A stretch of 23,938 nt of DNA, taken from positions 1-23,938 of the IMG/VR virus record IMGVR_UViG_3300047317_000532; one strand, written 5' to 3'. The translations under genes and the position numbers were made by a program. The notes beneath the pieces were generated by a model. It was not told the origin of the DNA. It made no database searches and worked only from the letters and a program-made list of their open reading frames with translations. Position 1 is the stretch's first letter. Each line of letters opens with the position of its first letter. The DNA comes from a virus. This document shows positions 6,585 through 12,431 of this stretch, in pieces.

Positions 6585-7233
6585 GGCGGTCTCCCCCGAC
6601 GACGGTCAGGTGCGCGAAGGCTCCCTGGATGAAGGAGCCCATGGACGGGTTGTAGATGTCCCCCCACTTGCTCGGTGGCACGTTGGAGGTGATCAAGGTC
6701 GGCCGGGCCTCGCGGTGCCGCAGGCGCAGCAGGTCGTCCAGCAGGCCTTCGGCGTAGCCGCTTTTGGTCTTGTGCTCCTTGCCGACGTCGTCGAGGAGCA
6801 GCACGGGTGCCTTCTCGGCCGCGAGGATCTGGTCCTGCACAGCCCACCAGCGGGCGATGGCCTCGGGCTCCTTTCGGTCCTGCAGGCCCATCCGCTCGAT
6901 GCTCAACTTCACGTAGTCGGAGTAGGCCAACCACGCGACCGGCAGGCGGCGGGTGAAGTAGATCTCCATCAGCGTCGCCGTGGCCAGCGTTGTCTTGCCG
7001 GTGCCGGGAGGTCCGACGACCAGCAGACCCTTGCCGATCTGCGACCAGTCGGCCGGGTAATGCTCGATCGGCCGCTTGTCGGTGACGTAGTGGTCCTGCA
7101 GGTTGTCGACGAACTTCTGGCAGACCGCCTTGTGCGGCGAGTCCGCCAACGTATGAAGTCGAAGGTGGCGGTAGTGCGGTGGGATCCCGTACTCCTTCAG
7201 CCGGAGCGCGTGGACCCGGGGGTCAGTTGCCAA
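6571..7233 (-). CDS. DnaC-like helicase loader (AAA+ ATPase)
   Basis: A 220-residue AAA+ protein of the DnaC/IstB type. Walker A is GPPGTGKT (74-81), Walker B is VLLLDDVGKE (144-153), and LITSNVPPSKWG near 188-199 matches sensor 1 and the segment after it. DnaC proteins open and load the DnaB ring onto origin DNA. The start is the TTG at 7231-7233, six bases after GGAG; it overlaps the 3' end of the preceding gene by 11 bases. The longer ATG frame reads the upstream gene in another frame. A GTATGAAG copy lies near the N-terminus (residues 27-29). With the initiator upstream and DnaB-like helicase downstream, it completes an initiator-loader-helicase set. Confidence 0.9.
   Translation of the reverse strand: MATDPRVHALRLKEYGIPPHYRHLRLHTLADSPHKAVCQKFVDNLQDHYVTDKRPIEHYPADWSQIGKGLLVVGPPGTGKTTLATATLMEIYFTRRLPVAWLAYSDYVKLSIERMGLQDRKEPEAIARWWAVQDQILAAEKAPVLLLDDVGKEHKTKSGYAEGLLDDLLRLRHREARPTLITSNVPPSKWGDIYNPSMGSFIQGAFAHLTVVGGDRRAER
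7151..7158 (-). repeat. GTATGAAG element, copy 4
   Basis: Inside the DnaC-like gene, read CTT CAT AC(G) as Leu-His-Thr (context LRLHTLADS, residues 27-29). Confidence 0.75.
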
Positions 7234-7561
7234 CGGTGTCTCCTGTGGTGGGCAGGTCGGGGCAGTTGTCCGCGTGTGCGATGCCGCTGAGGATGTAGTA
7301 CTGACGGCCGCCACACTTCTGGCACTGGTTCATGGGGCCGATGCGCAGGGAGTAGACGGTGCCCTGGTACTCCCACGGTTCAGGGATGCGCACGTCGTAG
7401 TCCGAGTCGAACGGGTGGTCCAGCGCTTCGTACCATTCCGGGTCGTCGTTCAACTGCTTGACGGCGTCCTCCGGGCTCTCGCCTTCCTGCCAGACCAGGT
7501 GGTGGTTCGTGGTCGACACAACGACGGGGTAGCGACGCACCCCGGTGTCGTAGATCGGCAT
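7223..7561 (-). CDS. Hypothetical protein with possible zinc knuckle, 112 aa
   Basis: A 112-residue acidic protein. The C-terminal region has CQKCGG and, about 15 residues later, AHADNCPD, which could coordinate a metal through Cys, Cys, His and Cys. The N-terminal half contains ESPEDAVKQLNDDPEWYE, a helix-rich acidic stretch. I do not recognise a family. The ATG at 7559-7561 has AGGAGG nine bases upstream, preceded by CACCACA. The gene is the first of the left-hand replication operon after the terminator at 7644-7673 and a promoter at about 7597-7625. Its 3' end holds the ribosome site for the DnaC-like gene. Confidence 0.8.
   Translation of the reverse strand: MPIYDTGVRRYPVVVSTTNHHLVWQEGESPEDAVKQLNDDPEWYEALDHPFDSDYDVRIPEPWEYQGTVYSLRIGPMNQCQKCGGRQYYILSGIAHADNCPDLPTTGDTVGN
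7240..7253 (-). repeat. CACCACAGGAG leader, DnaC-like gene
   Basis: The 14 bases CTCCTGTGGTGGGC on the plus strand are identical to 7572-7585. On the minus strand they give a CACCACA box joined to GGAG, six bases before the TTG start at 7233. Confidence 0.6.
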
Positions 7562-7571
7562 GTGTGGGTAC

Positions 7572-7585
7572 CTCCTGTGGTGGGC
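7572..7585 (-). repeat. CACCACAGGAG leader, 112-aa gene
   Basis: Second identical copy of the 14-base leader, here extended to AGGAGG, in front of the ATG at 7561. Unlike the copy at 7240-7253, this one lies in non-coding DNA, so coding constraint does not explain the match. Confidence 0.6.
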
Positions 7586-7596
7586 GAACGATGAGA

Positions 7597-7625
7597 AGGC
7601 TAGCACAGCTACCGCTTCTTGAATA
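7597..7625 (-). promoter_or_regulatory. Promoter of the DnaC-DnaB-primase operon
   Basis: On the minus strand TAGCCT (7602-7597), preceded by TG one base upstream, reads as an extended -10 element. The -35 region (TATTCA, 7625-7620) is weak. AGAAGCGGTA (plus strand TACCGCTTC, 7610-7618), the shared intergenic element, lies between them. It sits about 36 bases before the ATG at 7561 and directly after a terminator, where a new promoter is expected. Confidence 0.5.
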
Positions 7626-7643
7626 CCTTATTCGAAACGCGAA

Positions 7644-7673
7644 AGGGGCGAGCCGCCGAAGCAGCCCGCCCCT
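7644..7673 (-). terminator. Strong hairpin terminator after the initiator gene
   Basis: The minus strand folds into a 13-base-pair stem (outer AGGGGCG with CGCCCCT, inner GGCTGC with GCGGCT including two G-U pairs) closed by a TTCG loop, the very stable UUCG tetraloop. It follows the initiator stop (7683) by ten bases and is followed by TTCGCGTTT rather than a pure U-run. It separates the initiator transcript from the DnaC-DnaB-primase operon. Confidence 0.8.
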
Positions 7674-7682
7674 GCGGGTCGG

Positions 7683-8720
7683 TCAGGCCCAGTACTCCTC
7701 GTTGAACCTGTTGGCCTCCACCTGGTCGGCGACTTCCGCCTTGCCCCGGCGCTGGACCAGCAGCCCCCTGGCGGCGAGGAAGTCCTTCCAGGCGGGGACG
7801 TTCTCCGAGCGCTGCCAGGAGGGCGACCAGTAGGTGATGATCATCTTGGTGATCTCCTCCTTCGAGGTGCCCTCCCGCATCCACCGGCCGAAGTTCCCGG
7901 TGAGCGCCCCGATGTTGGTGGCGCCGGGCACCGGGTGACCCACCTCCTGCGCCCGCTTGTCGAAGAACGAGGCCAGGACCTCTGAGGGCCGCGTGGAGCG
8001 ACGCTCATGAGGTCGCCGGACCGGAGGGGCCGCGTTGGCCAGTTCGGCCGCGACAGCGGCTTCTGTGACCTCTCCGGGGTATCCAGACGCCAGAGCCTGA
8101 GCCACCACGTAAGCCGGGTCCAGTTCCCTCTCTGCCTGGGCGGCTTCTTCCGCCTGCTGCTTCCGGGACTTCTTCCGGCCGCCACGCTTGGGAGCCACGA
8201 CCGCACCCCAGCCCTTACCTCCCGGCCGGGAGGCCTCCTCGTCCTCCTCGCTTCGTGACCGTGCCGCCCGGCGCGGTGGGAACAACGAAGTTGTTCCTAT
8301 ATCTCTTACTACTAGTTGGTTACTAGGGTTGGATGAACCACGTTCCGGGTTACCGCCGGTCACGGAACCACGTTCCGGGTTAAGGGCGGAACCACGTTCC
8401 GGGTTGTCGTCCTCCAGATCAGAGAACATCCAGTCTTCCACCGGACGGATTCGCCGGACATAGGAGCGGTACTTGCTTGCCTCTGCAGGCGCCCTATCCT
8501 TCGGGATCGACTCCACGATGCAGAGTTCCTCCAGTTCCCGGACCGCCTTGCGTACAGCCCGATCCGTCAATCCGGTACGCCTGGCGATCGTGGGCATGGA
8601 TTCCCACATCATGCGGTCGTCGTTGGACGCGTCAGCCATCCGCAACAGGACAACCAGCGGCGTCGTGCGCACGCGGGTGCTAGCGTGCGCCCACACCTCG
8701 TCGTTTACCTTGTGGCTCAC
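7683..8720 (-). CDS. Replication initiator with N-terminal winged helix
   Basis: A 345-residue protein. Residues 15-95 form a winged-helix domain (TTPLVVLLRMADASNDDR, then TIARRTGLTDRAVRKAVREL as the helix-turn-helix, and a wing ending YVRRIRPVEDW). Residues 106-129 hold three NPERGS repeats, encoded by DNA iterons. A basic linker (KRGGRKKSRKQQ) follows, then a helical C-terminal region with IGALTGNFGRWMREGTSKEE, similar in style to the C-terminal, partner-binding parts of phage initiators. It probably binds the repeats in its own gene and recruits the DnaC-DnaB complex, as lambda O does. The GTG at 8718-8720 overlaps the TGA of the small winged-helix gene by four bases (GTGA). A strong terminator follows. 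Confidence 0.8.
   Translation of the reverse strand: MSHKVNDEVWAHASTRVRTTPLVVLLRMADASNDDRMMWESMPTIARRTGLTDRAVRKAVRELEELCIVESIPKDRAPAEASKYRSYVRRIRPVEDWMFSDLEDDNPERGSALNPERGSVTGGNPERGSSNPSNQLVVRDIGTTSLFPPRRAARSRSEEDEEASRPGGKGWGAVVAPKRGGRKKSRKQQAEEAAQAERELDPAYVVAQALASGYPGEVTEAAVAAELANAAPPVRRPHERRSTRPSEVLASFFDKRAQEVGHPVPGATNIGALTGNFGRWMREGTSKEEITKMIITYWSPSWQRSENVPAWKDFLAARGLLVQRRGKAEVADQVEANRFNEEYWA
8279..8405. other. Probable replication origin inside the initiator gene
   Basis: Three directly repeated 18-base iterons lie beside the most AT-rich stretch of the neighbourhood (about 8281-8332, including CCTATATCTCTTACTACTAG), with a perfect 8-base inverted repeat (GGAACAAC-GAA-GTTGTTCC, 8279-8297) on the far side. 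Iterons next to an AT-rich unwinding region within the initiator gene are the arrangement of the lambda origin in gene O. The function is inferred from layout; no replication data are available. Confidence 0.7.
8335..8405. repeat. Three iterons, GGAACCACGTTCCGGGTT
   Basis: Copies at 8335-8352 (first G of the consensus replaced by T at 8334), 8364-8382 and 8388-8405. Each contains a dyad GGAAC-CAC-GTTCC. Spacing is 30 and 24 bases, so all copies keep reading frame and encode NPERGS on the minus strand. Confidence 0.9.
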
Positions 8721-9025
8721 TTAGTGACTGTCCCCCACGCCCGCACCGGTCGGATGTATCGGACCAGGTCGTTGTTCCCGTATACCCACTCGGACTCATC
8801 GTCGCGGGTACGGATGATGCCCCAACGGGTCTCCAGTTCCTCCAGGCAGGTATGAAGTTCTTCAGGTGTGACGTGCGCCTTGCGGCACAGGTACTCCTCG
8901 TTCACGACGGCCGTACGGAAGTCCTCGCTGGCGTTGTTGGCCAGTGCGAGAAGGATCAGAAGTGAACTGCCTCGGACCTCGTACGGTGCGTTCTCGTCTA
9001 CGTCGACCCAAACTGCGACGCTCAT
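8717..9025 (-). CDS. Small winged-helix DNA-binding protein, paralogue of initiator N-terminus
   Basis: A 102-residue protein that lines up over most of its length with residues 15-100 of the next gene's initiator: SSLLILLALANNASEDFR against TTPLVVLLRMADASNDDR, then a helical segment ending LEELETRWGI against RELEELCIVE, and a closing VRYIRPVRAWG against VRRIRPVEDWM. It is therefore probably a stand-alone winged helix derived by duplication. It could bind the same origin DNA, modulate the initiator or act as a repressor. The ATG at 9023-9025 has AGGAG eight bases upstream within a CACCACA leader. One GTATGAAG copy is present. In the region 9026-9120 I see only CACCACA-type boxes and no clear promoter. 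Confidence 0.8.
   Translation of the reverse strand: MSVAVWVDVDENAPYEVRGSSLLILLALANNASEDFRTAVVNEEYLCRKAHVTPEELHTCLEELETRWGIIRTRDDESEWVYGNNDLVRYIRPVRAWGTVTK
8850..8857 (-). repeat. GTATGAAG element, copy 5
   Basis: Inside the small winged-helix gene, read CTT CAT AC(C) as Leu-His-Thr (context EELHTCLEE, residues 58-60). The paralogous initiator has a different sequence at the matching place. Confidence 0.75.
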
Positions 9026-9123
9026 GTGGTGTTCTCCTGTTCCTGTGGTTATCAGTCTCCTGAATCCCACTGGTAGGGTTCATGCATCTCGGGGTTTGTG
9101 GTGGGCCTTCGGGTGTGGTGGCC

Positions 9124-9177
9124 AAAGGCCCCCGGTGCTGGATGTGAGGAGCGATCCTCTCCAGCACCGGGGGCCTT
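9124..9177 (-). terminator. Long hairpin terminator after the AT-hook gene
   Basis: AAGGCCCCCGGTGCTGG (9125-9141) pairs perfectly with CCAGCACCGGGGGCCTT (9161-9177), and the interior GAGGA-GCGA-TCCTC extends the stem. It lies nine bases after the stop at 9186. No U-run follows on the minus strand, as is common for actinobacterial terminators. Because the stem is symmetrical it could also stop plus-strand transcription. Confidence 0.8.
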
Positions 9178-9185
9178 GGCGTTTG

Positions 9186-10283
9186 TCACTCCCCGTCGAG
9201 TTCGAGGCCCTTCTCCTCGATCTCCGCCCGGGTCAGTTGCACGATCTTCGAACCGGCCGGGACACGGCCACGGCCGCGCTTGGTGAGGTTGCCCTCCTCG
9301 TCCTCCAGGAAGGCGAAGGTCTTGGACTCGTCACGCGGGCGGCCACGGCGCCGACGGCCGGAGGGCTCTTCCTGCTCCTCCTCGGCCTTCTGCTTGGCCG
9401 GACCCTCCCCCAGCGTATGAAGCGCCTTGCGCAGCAGTTCGGTCAGCGGGCGCTCGCGCACGTCGGCCTGGTTGATGACCGCGTTGCGCTCGTCCTCCAG
9501 CCGGAAGGCGGTGTACGCAGCCTCCAGCGCGGCACGCACCAGCCCCTGGTCGTCGGCGACAGGCTGCTTGGCGGTCTCGGCCTTCGGCTGCTCCTCCGGC
9601 TCCGGCTCGGCCTGCCGACGGCTTCGGCGCTGCGGCTTGTCCTCCTGCTTCGACTTGTCCTCCGGCTCGTCCTCGGTGAGCGGCTCCTCCTCCGGCTGCG
9701 CTTCTTCCGGCTCGGCCCGGCGACCTCGACGGCGACCACGCTTGGGCTCCTCCGGCTCAGGCTCGGGCTCGGGCTCCGGCTCGGGCTCCTCGGCGGCCTC
9801 GGGCTCCCCGAAGGAAATGTCGTCGAGCCCGGCGGTGAGGTCCTTGGCCTTGATGCCCTCCTGGTCAGCCGCGTCCAGGAGGAGTTCGGCCTCCTCGCTG
9901 CCGTCCTCGCCCCACAGCAGCACCAGGTACTTCTCCCCCTCCGCCTTCGCCAGCAGGTCGACGACCTTGGCTGTGACGTTGGCCGCCGTGTGCGAGGCGT
10001 CGGCGGTCCGGAGGATCTTGTCGAGCGCCCGCGACTTCTCGCCGTCGGTCACCGCGACGAAGGGCAGGTCGACGTACTCCGACCAGGCCAGCACGTTCTC
10101 CAGGCCGTCGGAAAGGTGCGTCTTGGTGATCGGGAGGATCAGGTTGATCTCGCGGTCGGAGGGGGCGGGGTAGCCGTCGGCGTCCTCGTCACCGAAGCCC
10201 AGCCAGTCGTTCAGGAGTCCCTTGATGTTGTCGAGGTCCACGTCGGCCGAACCGGCGAAGGCGAGGGTGATGGGCTTACTCAA
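9186..10283 (-). CDS. Acidic AT-hook protein with N-terminal alpha/beta domain
   Basis: A 365-residue protein in three parts. Residues 1-155 alternate strands and helices (ITLAFAGSADVD, INLILPITKTHLSDGLENVL, FVAVTDG, YLVLLWGEDGSEEAELLLDA), suggesting a Rossmann-like fold of unknown activity. Residues 159-245 are low complexity, with a run of Glu-Pro pairs and basic clusters (KRGRRRGRR). The C-terminal third has a canonical AT-hook, RRRRGRPRD (about 310-318), and a second basic KRGRGRVPAG (335-344). It likely binds AT-rich or minor-groove DNA. The TTG at 10281-10283 has CGGGAG upstream. It forms its own transcription unit between two terminators with a promoter at 10331-10359. It carries one GTATGAAG copy. 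I do not recognise the N-terminal family. Confidence 0.8.
   Translation of the reverse strand: MSKPITLAFAGSADVDLDNIKGLLNDWLGFGDEDADGYPAPSDREINLILPITKTHLSDGLENVLAWSEYVDLPFVAVTDGEKSRALDKILRTADASHTAANVTAKVVDLLAKAEGEKYLVLLWGEDGSEEAELLLDAADQEGIKAKDLTAGLDDISFGEPEAAEEPEPEPEPEPEPEEPKRGRRRGRRAEPEEAQPEEEPLTEDEPEDKSKQEDKPQRRSRRQAEPEPEEQPKAETAKQPVADDQGLVRAALEAAYTAFRLEDERNAVINQADVRERPLTELLRKALHTLGEGPAKQKAEEEQEEPSGRRRRGRPRDESKTFAFLEDEEGNLTKRGRGRVPAGSKIVQLTRAEIEEKGLELDGE
9415..9422 (-). repeat. GTATGAAG element, copy 6
   Basis: Inside the AT-hook gene, read CTT CAT AC(G) as Leu-His-Thr (context KALHTLGEG, residues 288-290). Confidence 0.75.
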
Positions 10284-10330
10284 GTGCGCTCCCGTGTGGT
10301 GTCGTTACCGCCTCTCCGGCGGCAAGGAAG

Positions 10331-10359
10331 ACGCTACAGGTTACCGTTTCTAAAAGCAA
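10331..10359 (-). promoter_or_regulatory. Promoter of the AT-hook gene
   Basis: On the minus strand TTGCTT (10359-10354), a 17-base spacer and TAGCGT (10336-10331) form a promoter about 48 bases before the TTG start. The spacer contains GAAACGGTA (plus strand TACCGTTTC, 10342-10350). The -35 overlaps the U-rich tail of the upstream terminator. A further GGCGGTAAC lies at about 10300-10308. Confidence 0.55.
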
Positions 10360-10388
10360 GAAACCCCCGCCAAGAAAGCGAGGGTTTC
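10352..10388 (-). terminator. Terminator of the late tail/lysis operon
   Basis: On the minus strand GAAACCCTCGC (10388-10378) pairs with GCGGGGGTTTC (10370-10360) with one mismatch across a seven-base loop, followed by TTGCTTTT (10359-10352). This is a classic intrinsic terminator, placed 15 bases after the stop of the last late gene at 10403. Confidence 0.85.
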
Positions 10389-10402
10389 AAGTCGATTGAC
10401 AA

Positions 10403-10690
10403 TCAGGGCAGGTCGGGTACCCTGCGCCCGGTTGCCGGATGCCTGCGTGGAACGCGCAGCGGGGGCGCTTCCACCACTCCACCGCGAACCACCGTGTGCA
10501 GAAGGGCCACGGCACCGGCCGCCGCCACCGCCAGCAGCCACCGCTCGGGGAGCCTTTGGACCTCGTAGGCCAGGCCCACCACGGCGATCGGCTGGAGCCA
10601 GGCCGGAAGGGAGAAGGGGAGCGCGACGGCCACCCACTCCCACGCGGTGAACGTGCCCAGCGAGATCAGCAGCAGCCAGAACCAGTCCAT
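10403..10690 (-). CDS. Small membrane protein, possible holin or lysis accessory
   Basis: A 95-residue protein with an almost entirely hydrophobic first 70 residues: about three membrane segments (3-22, 28-43 and 50-68), then a basic proline- and arginine-rich tail (VPRRHPATGRRVP). This architecture and its position directly after another three-helix membrane protein suggest a holin or holin partner. The ATG at 10688-10690 is three bases after the upstream stop. It contains an ordinary Leu-His-Thr encoded CTG CAC ACG (10493-10501), a useful contrast to the GTATGAAG elements. It is the last gene before the late terminator. Confidence 0.7.
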   Translation of the reverse strand: MDWFWLLLISLGTFTAWEWVAVALPFSLPAWLQPIAVVGLAYEVQRLPERWLLAVAAAGAVALLHTVVRGGVVEAPPLRVPRRHPATGRRVPDLP

Positions 10691-10693
10691 GGG

Positions 10694-11182
10694 TCAGACC
10701 GTGCCCTGGACCGTCGCGGCGACTGGCTGATCGACCACGGGCTGTTCAGGGGCGGTCTCCTGCGGCTGATCGGTGGCCTCGTCGGTACTCAGGGGGAAGT
10801 TGTTCGACGGGCCGGACTCCTCCGCCTCCAGGACCTGCGCGAAGTCGAAGACACCGTCGGCCACGAAGCCGGTATGAAGCGTCTTCGCCTCACGCACCAG
10901 CGCGTTCTGCAGCCACTGGAACCATCCGTACTTCTTGAGCAGGGAGTGGTAGAAGGCGGTGCCGGTGAGCCAGGCGAGGAACGTCGCGATCACGGCCGGT
11001 GCCCAGGTGAAGTTCTTCGGGTCGCCCTGGTAGACCGCTGCGAAGCCGGTGGCCGCTGCGAGGAGGGCGTGCACGGTGCCCTTGACCGTGCTGTTGGTCG
11101 AGGGCCTGGTGAACATGGCGACGATGGCAGGCAGGATCAGACCGGCAGCAAGAGATGTCGCGTCGGCGTAGTTGGCGATCAT
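10694..11182 (-). CDS. Holin-like membrane protein, 162 aa
   Basis: Residues 1-80 hold three likely membrane segments (about 9-24, 35-51 and 60-78: LAAGLILPAIVAMF, VHALLAAATGFAAVY, APAVIATFLAWLTGTAFY). A soluble amphipathic region follows, then an acidic Pro/Gln/Glu-rich tail after residue 125. Three-helix holins with charged tails are common in actinophages, where they permeabilise the membrane for lysis. The ATG at 11180-11182 has AAGGA six bases upstream; longer frames begin in the upstream gene. It carries one GTATGAAG copy. No endolysin gene is adjacent. Confidence 0.7.
   Translation of the reverse strand: MIANYADATSLAAGLILPAIVAMFTRPSTNSTVKGTVHALLAAATGFAAVYQGDPKNFTWAPAVIATFLAWLTGTAFYHSLLKKYGWFQWLQNALVREAKTLHTGFVADGVFDFAQVLEAEESGPSNNFPLSTDEATDQPQETAPEQPVVDQPVAATVQGTV
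10872..10879 (-). repeat. GTATGAAG element, copy 7
   Basis: Inside the holin-like gene, read CTT CAT AC(C) as Leu-His-Thr (context AKTLHTGFV), just after the membrane part. Confidence 0.75.
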
Positions 11183-11204
11183 GGGGTTCCTTACGCTTTG
11201 GTGG

Positions 11205-12431
11205 TTACTGTGTCGGCAGTACGGCATATTGCGGGGTGCCCGAAGAGATCCCCAGAGGGACATTCTCTGTGAGCAGCGTTCGGATGAGGTAACTGCGCTC
11301 CACGCGGTTCTCGTAGAAGTAGGAGCGGGTCGCGTTCACCGTGCCGCCGGTTTCCCACAGGTAGTCGTCTCCCATGGATCCGTCGAAGTAAGGCCGTGCG
11401 GTGTCGCCTTCCTCGGTCAGTACGCCGTCGACCCAGAAGATGCTGCTCAGTCCCGCTGACATGGTGCTGGCCACGACGTTGACGCCCACGGACACCGAGG
11501 AGGTTATGGCGGTAAAGGACACCCAGATGGTGCGCCAGCGCTGGTCGTCGGGATCGACGGAGTCCACCGCCTGCCTCCACGTCTGAGATGCCTTGTACGC
11601 CGCGCCATTGCCCACCCATGGTGTGACGTCTCCACAGCCCTGGGCTGTGGCCACCCTTGCGGACAGGTTGTACGTGCGTCCGGGGATCAGCCCGGTGATG
11701 GAGAAGGCTGTTCCGCTGTCGCTGCTGGTGCCCGCCGGTACGGTGACCTTCAGTGCTTGCGTCCCCCGCCAGCAGAAACCGTCCCCTGCCAGCGTCGTGG
11801 TGCCGTTGGCGGAGTAGCCGGTGATTCCGGACTCCATGTTCGGGTTGCTTGCGTAGTTGAGCCGGGTCGGCTTGACGACGACCTGGATCTCCCGTGCGTT
11901 CTGGTAGGCGCTGGGGCCCGTTCCCGCCAGGGCCAGCTTTTCGAACTGGATGGCGTCCAGGATCTGATGCTTGTTGGCCGTCATGGAGGCGAACTTGAAT
12001 CCTACGGAAGCGTAGGCGGCCCTCTTCCAGGCGTAACCGCCTGCCGATACGGGATAGTCCGCCGGGCCGGTGAACGCGGCGTACTGGCGCGCGTAGGACC
12101 CCGCGACGGCCGATGTCAGGGCACCGCTGTTAACGCCGAGCCACGCCATGGCGGGGTCTATGCCCTGGTAGGGGTAGTGCGAGAAGTCCTTGAACGCTGC
12201 GGCGGGTGCTTCGACGCCCGCGCTGAGGTATCCGCCGACGGTGAACTGCCCGGCCAGTGGCAGCAGCGGGCGAGGTCGGGGGATGCGTATGACCAAGAGG
12301 CCATCGACGGTGAAGGCGCCGTCCATGGCGGGGGTGAGTACGCGGTAGGTGCGTACGGATATCCCACCGGTGATACCCAGCGAGGGGGTGAAGTCGTCGT
12401 CGTTGACGAAGGTGATGCTGTGTGTCGTCAT
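11205..12431 (-). CDS. Minor tail / receptor-binding protein with CBM-like domain
   Basis: A 408-residue beta-rich tail protein. The N-terminal region to about residue 180 resembles a phage tail attachment domain rich in aromatic and glycine residues. From about 191 it shows LNYASNPNMESGITGYSANG, then LKVTVPAG, GLIPGRTYNLSARV and a VSFTAITSSVSVGVNV strand, the signature of CBM4/9-like beta-sandwich carbohydrate-binding modules common at the ends of actinophage tails. It would contact cell-wall glycans on the host. The ATG at 12429-12431 shares a base with the TGA of the upstream gene (TGATG). It is the last structural gene before the holin candidates, the usual place for a receptor-binding protein. 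Confidence 0.75.
   Translation of the reverse strand: MTTHSITFVNDDDFTPSLGITGGISVRTYRVLTPAMDGAFTVDGLLVIRIPRPRPLLPLAGQFTVGGYLSAGVEAPAAAFKDFSHYPYQGIDPAMAWLGVNSGALTSAVAGSYARQYAAFTGPADYPVSAGGYAWKRAAYASVGFKFASMTANKHQILDAIQFEKLALAGTGPSAYQNAREIQVVVKPTRLNYASNPNMESGITGYSANGTTTLAGDGFCWRGTQALKVTVPAGTSSDSGTAFSITGLIPGRTYNLSARVATAQGCGDVTPWVGNGAAYKASQTWRQAVDSVDPDDQRWRTIWVSFTAITSSVSVGVNVVASTMSAGLSSIFWVDGVLTEEGDTARPYFDGSMGDDYLWETGGTVNATRSYFYENRVERSYLIRTLLTENVPLGISSGTPQYAVLPTQ

Noticed and set aside
8335-8405. CRISPR-like repeats
   Set aside because: Only three 18-base copies with short, unequal in-frame spacing of coding DNA; no spacers or cas genes. Iterons fit better.
9700-9795. Repeated GGCTC/GGCTCC tract as a regulatory repeat
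   Set aside because: It is the coding DNA of the Glu-Pro run in the AT-hook protein and needs no other explanation.
10493-10501. A ninth Leu-His-Thr element
   Set aside because: The tripeptide is present but encoded CTG CAC ACG, so the 8-mer is absent; it serves as a control showing that the protein sequence does not force the element.
8868-10568. Plus-strand 566-codon frame across 9124-10388
   Set aside because: It would run through both terminators, the AT-hook gene's promoter and its leader, and its Leu/Arg-rich repeats mirror the Glu-Pro repeat of the real minus-strand protein.
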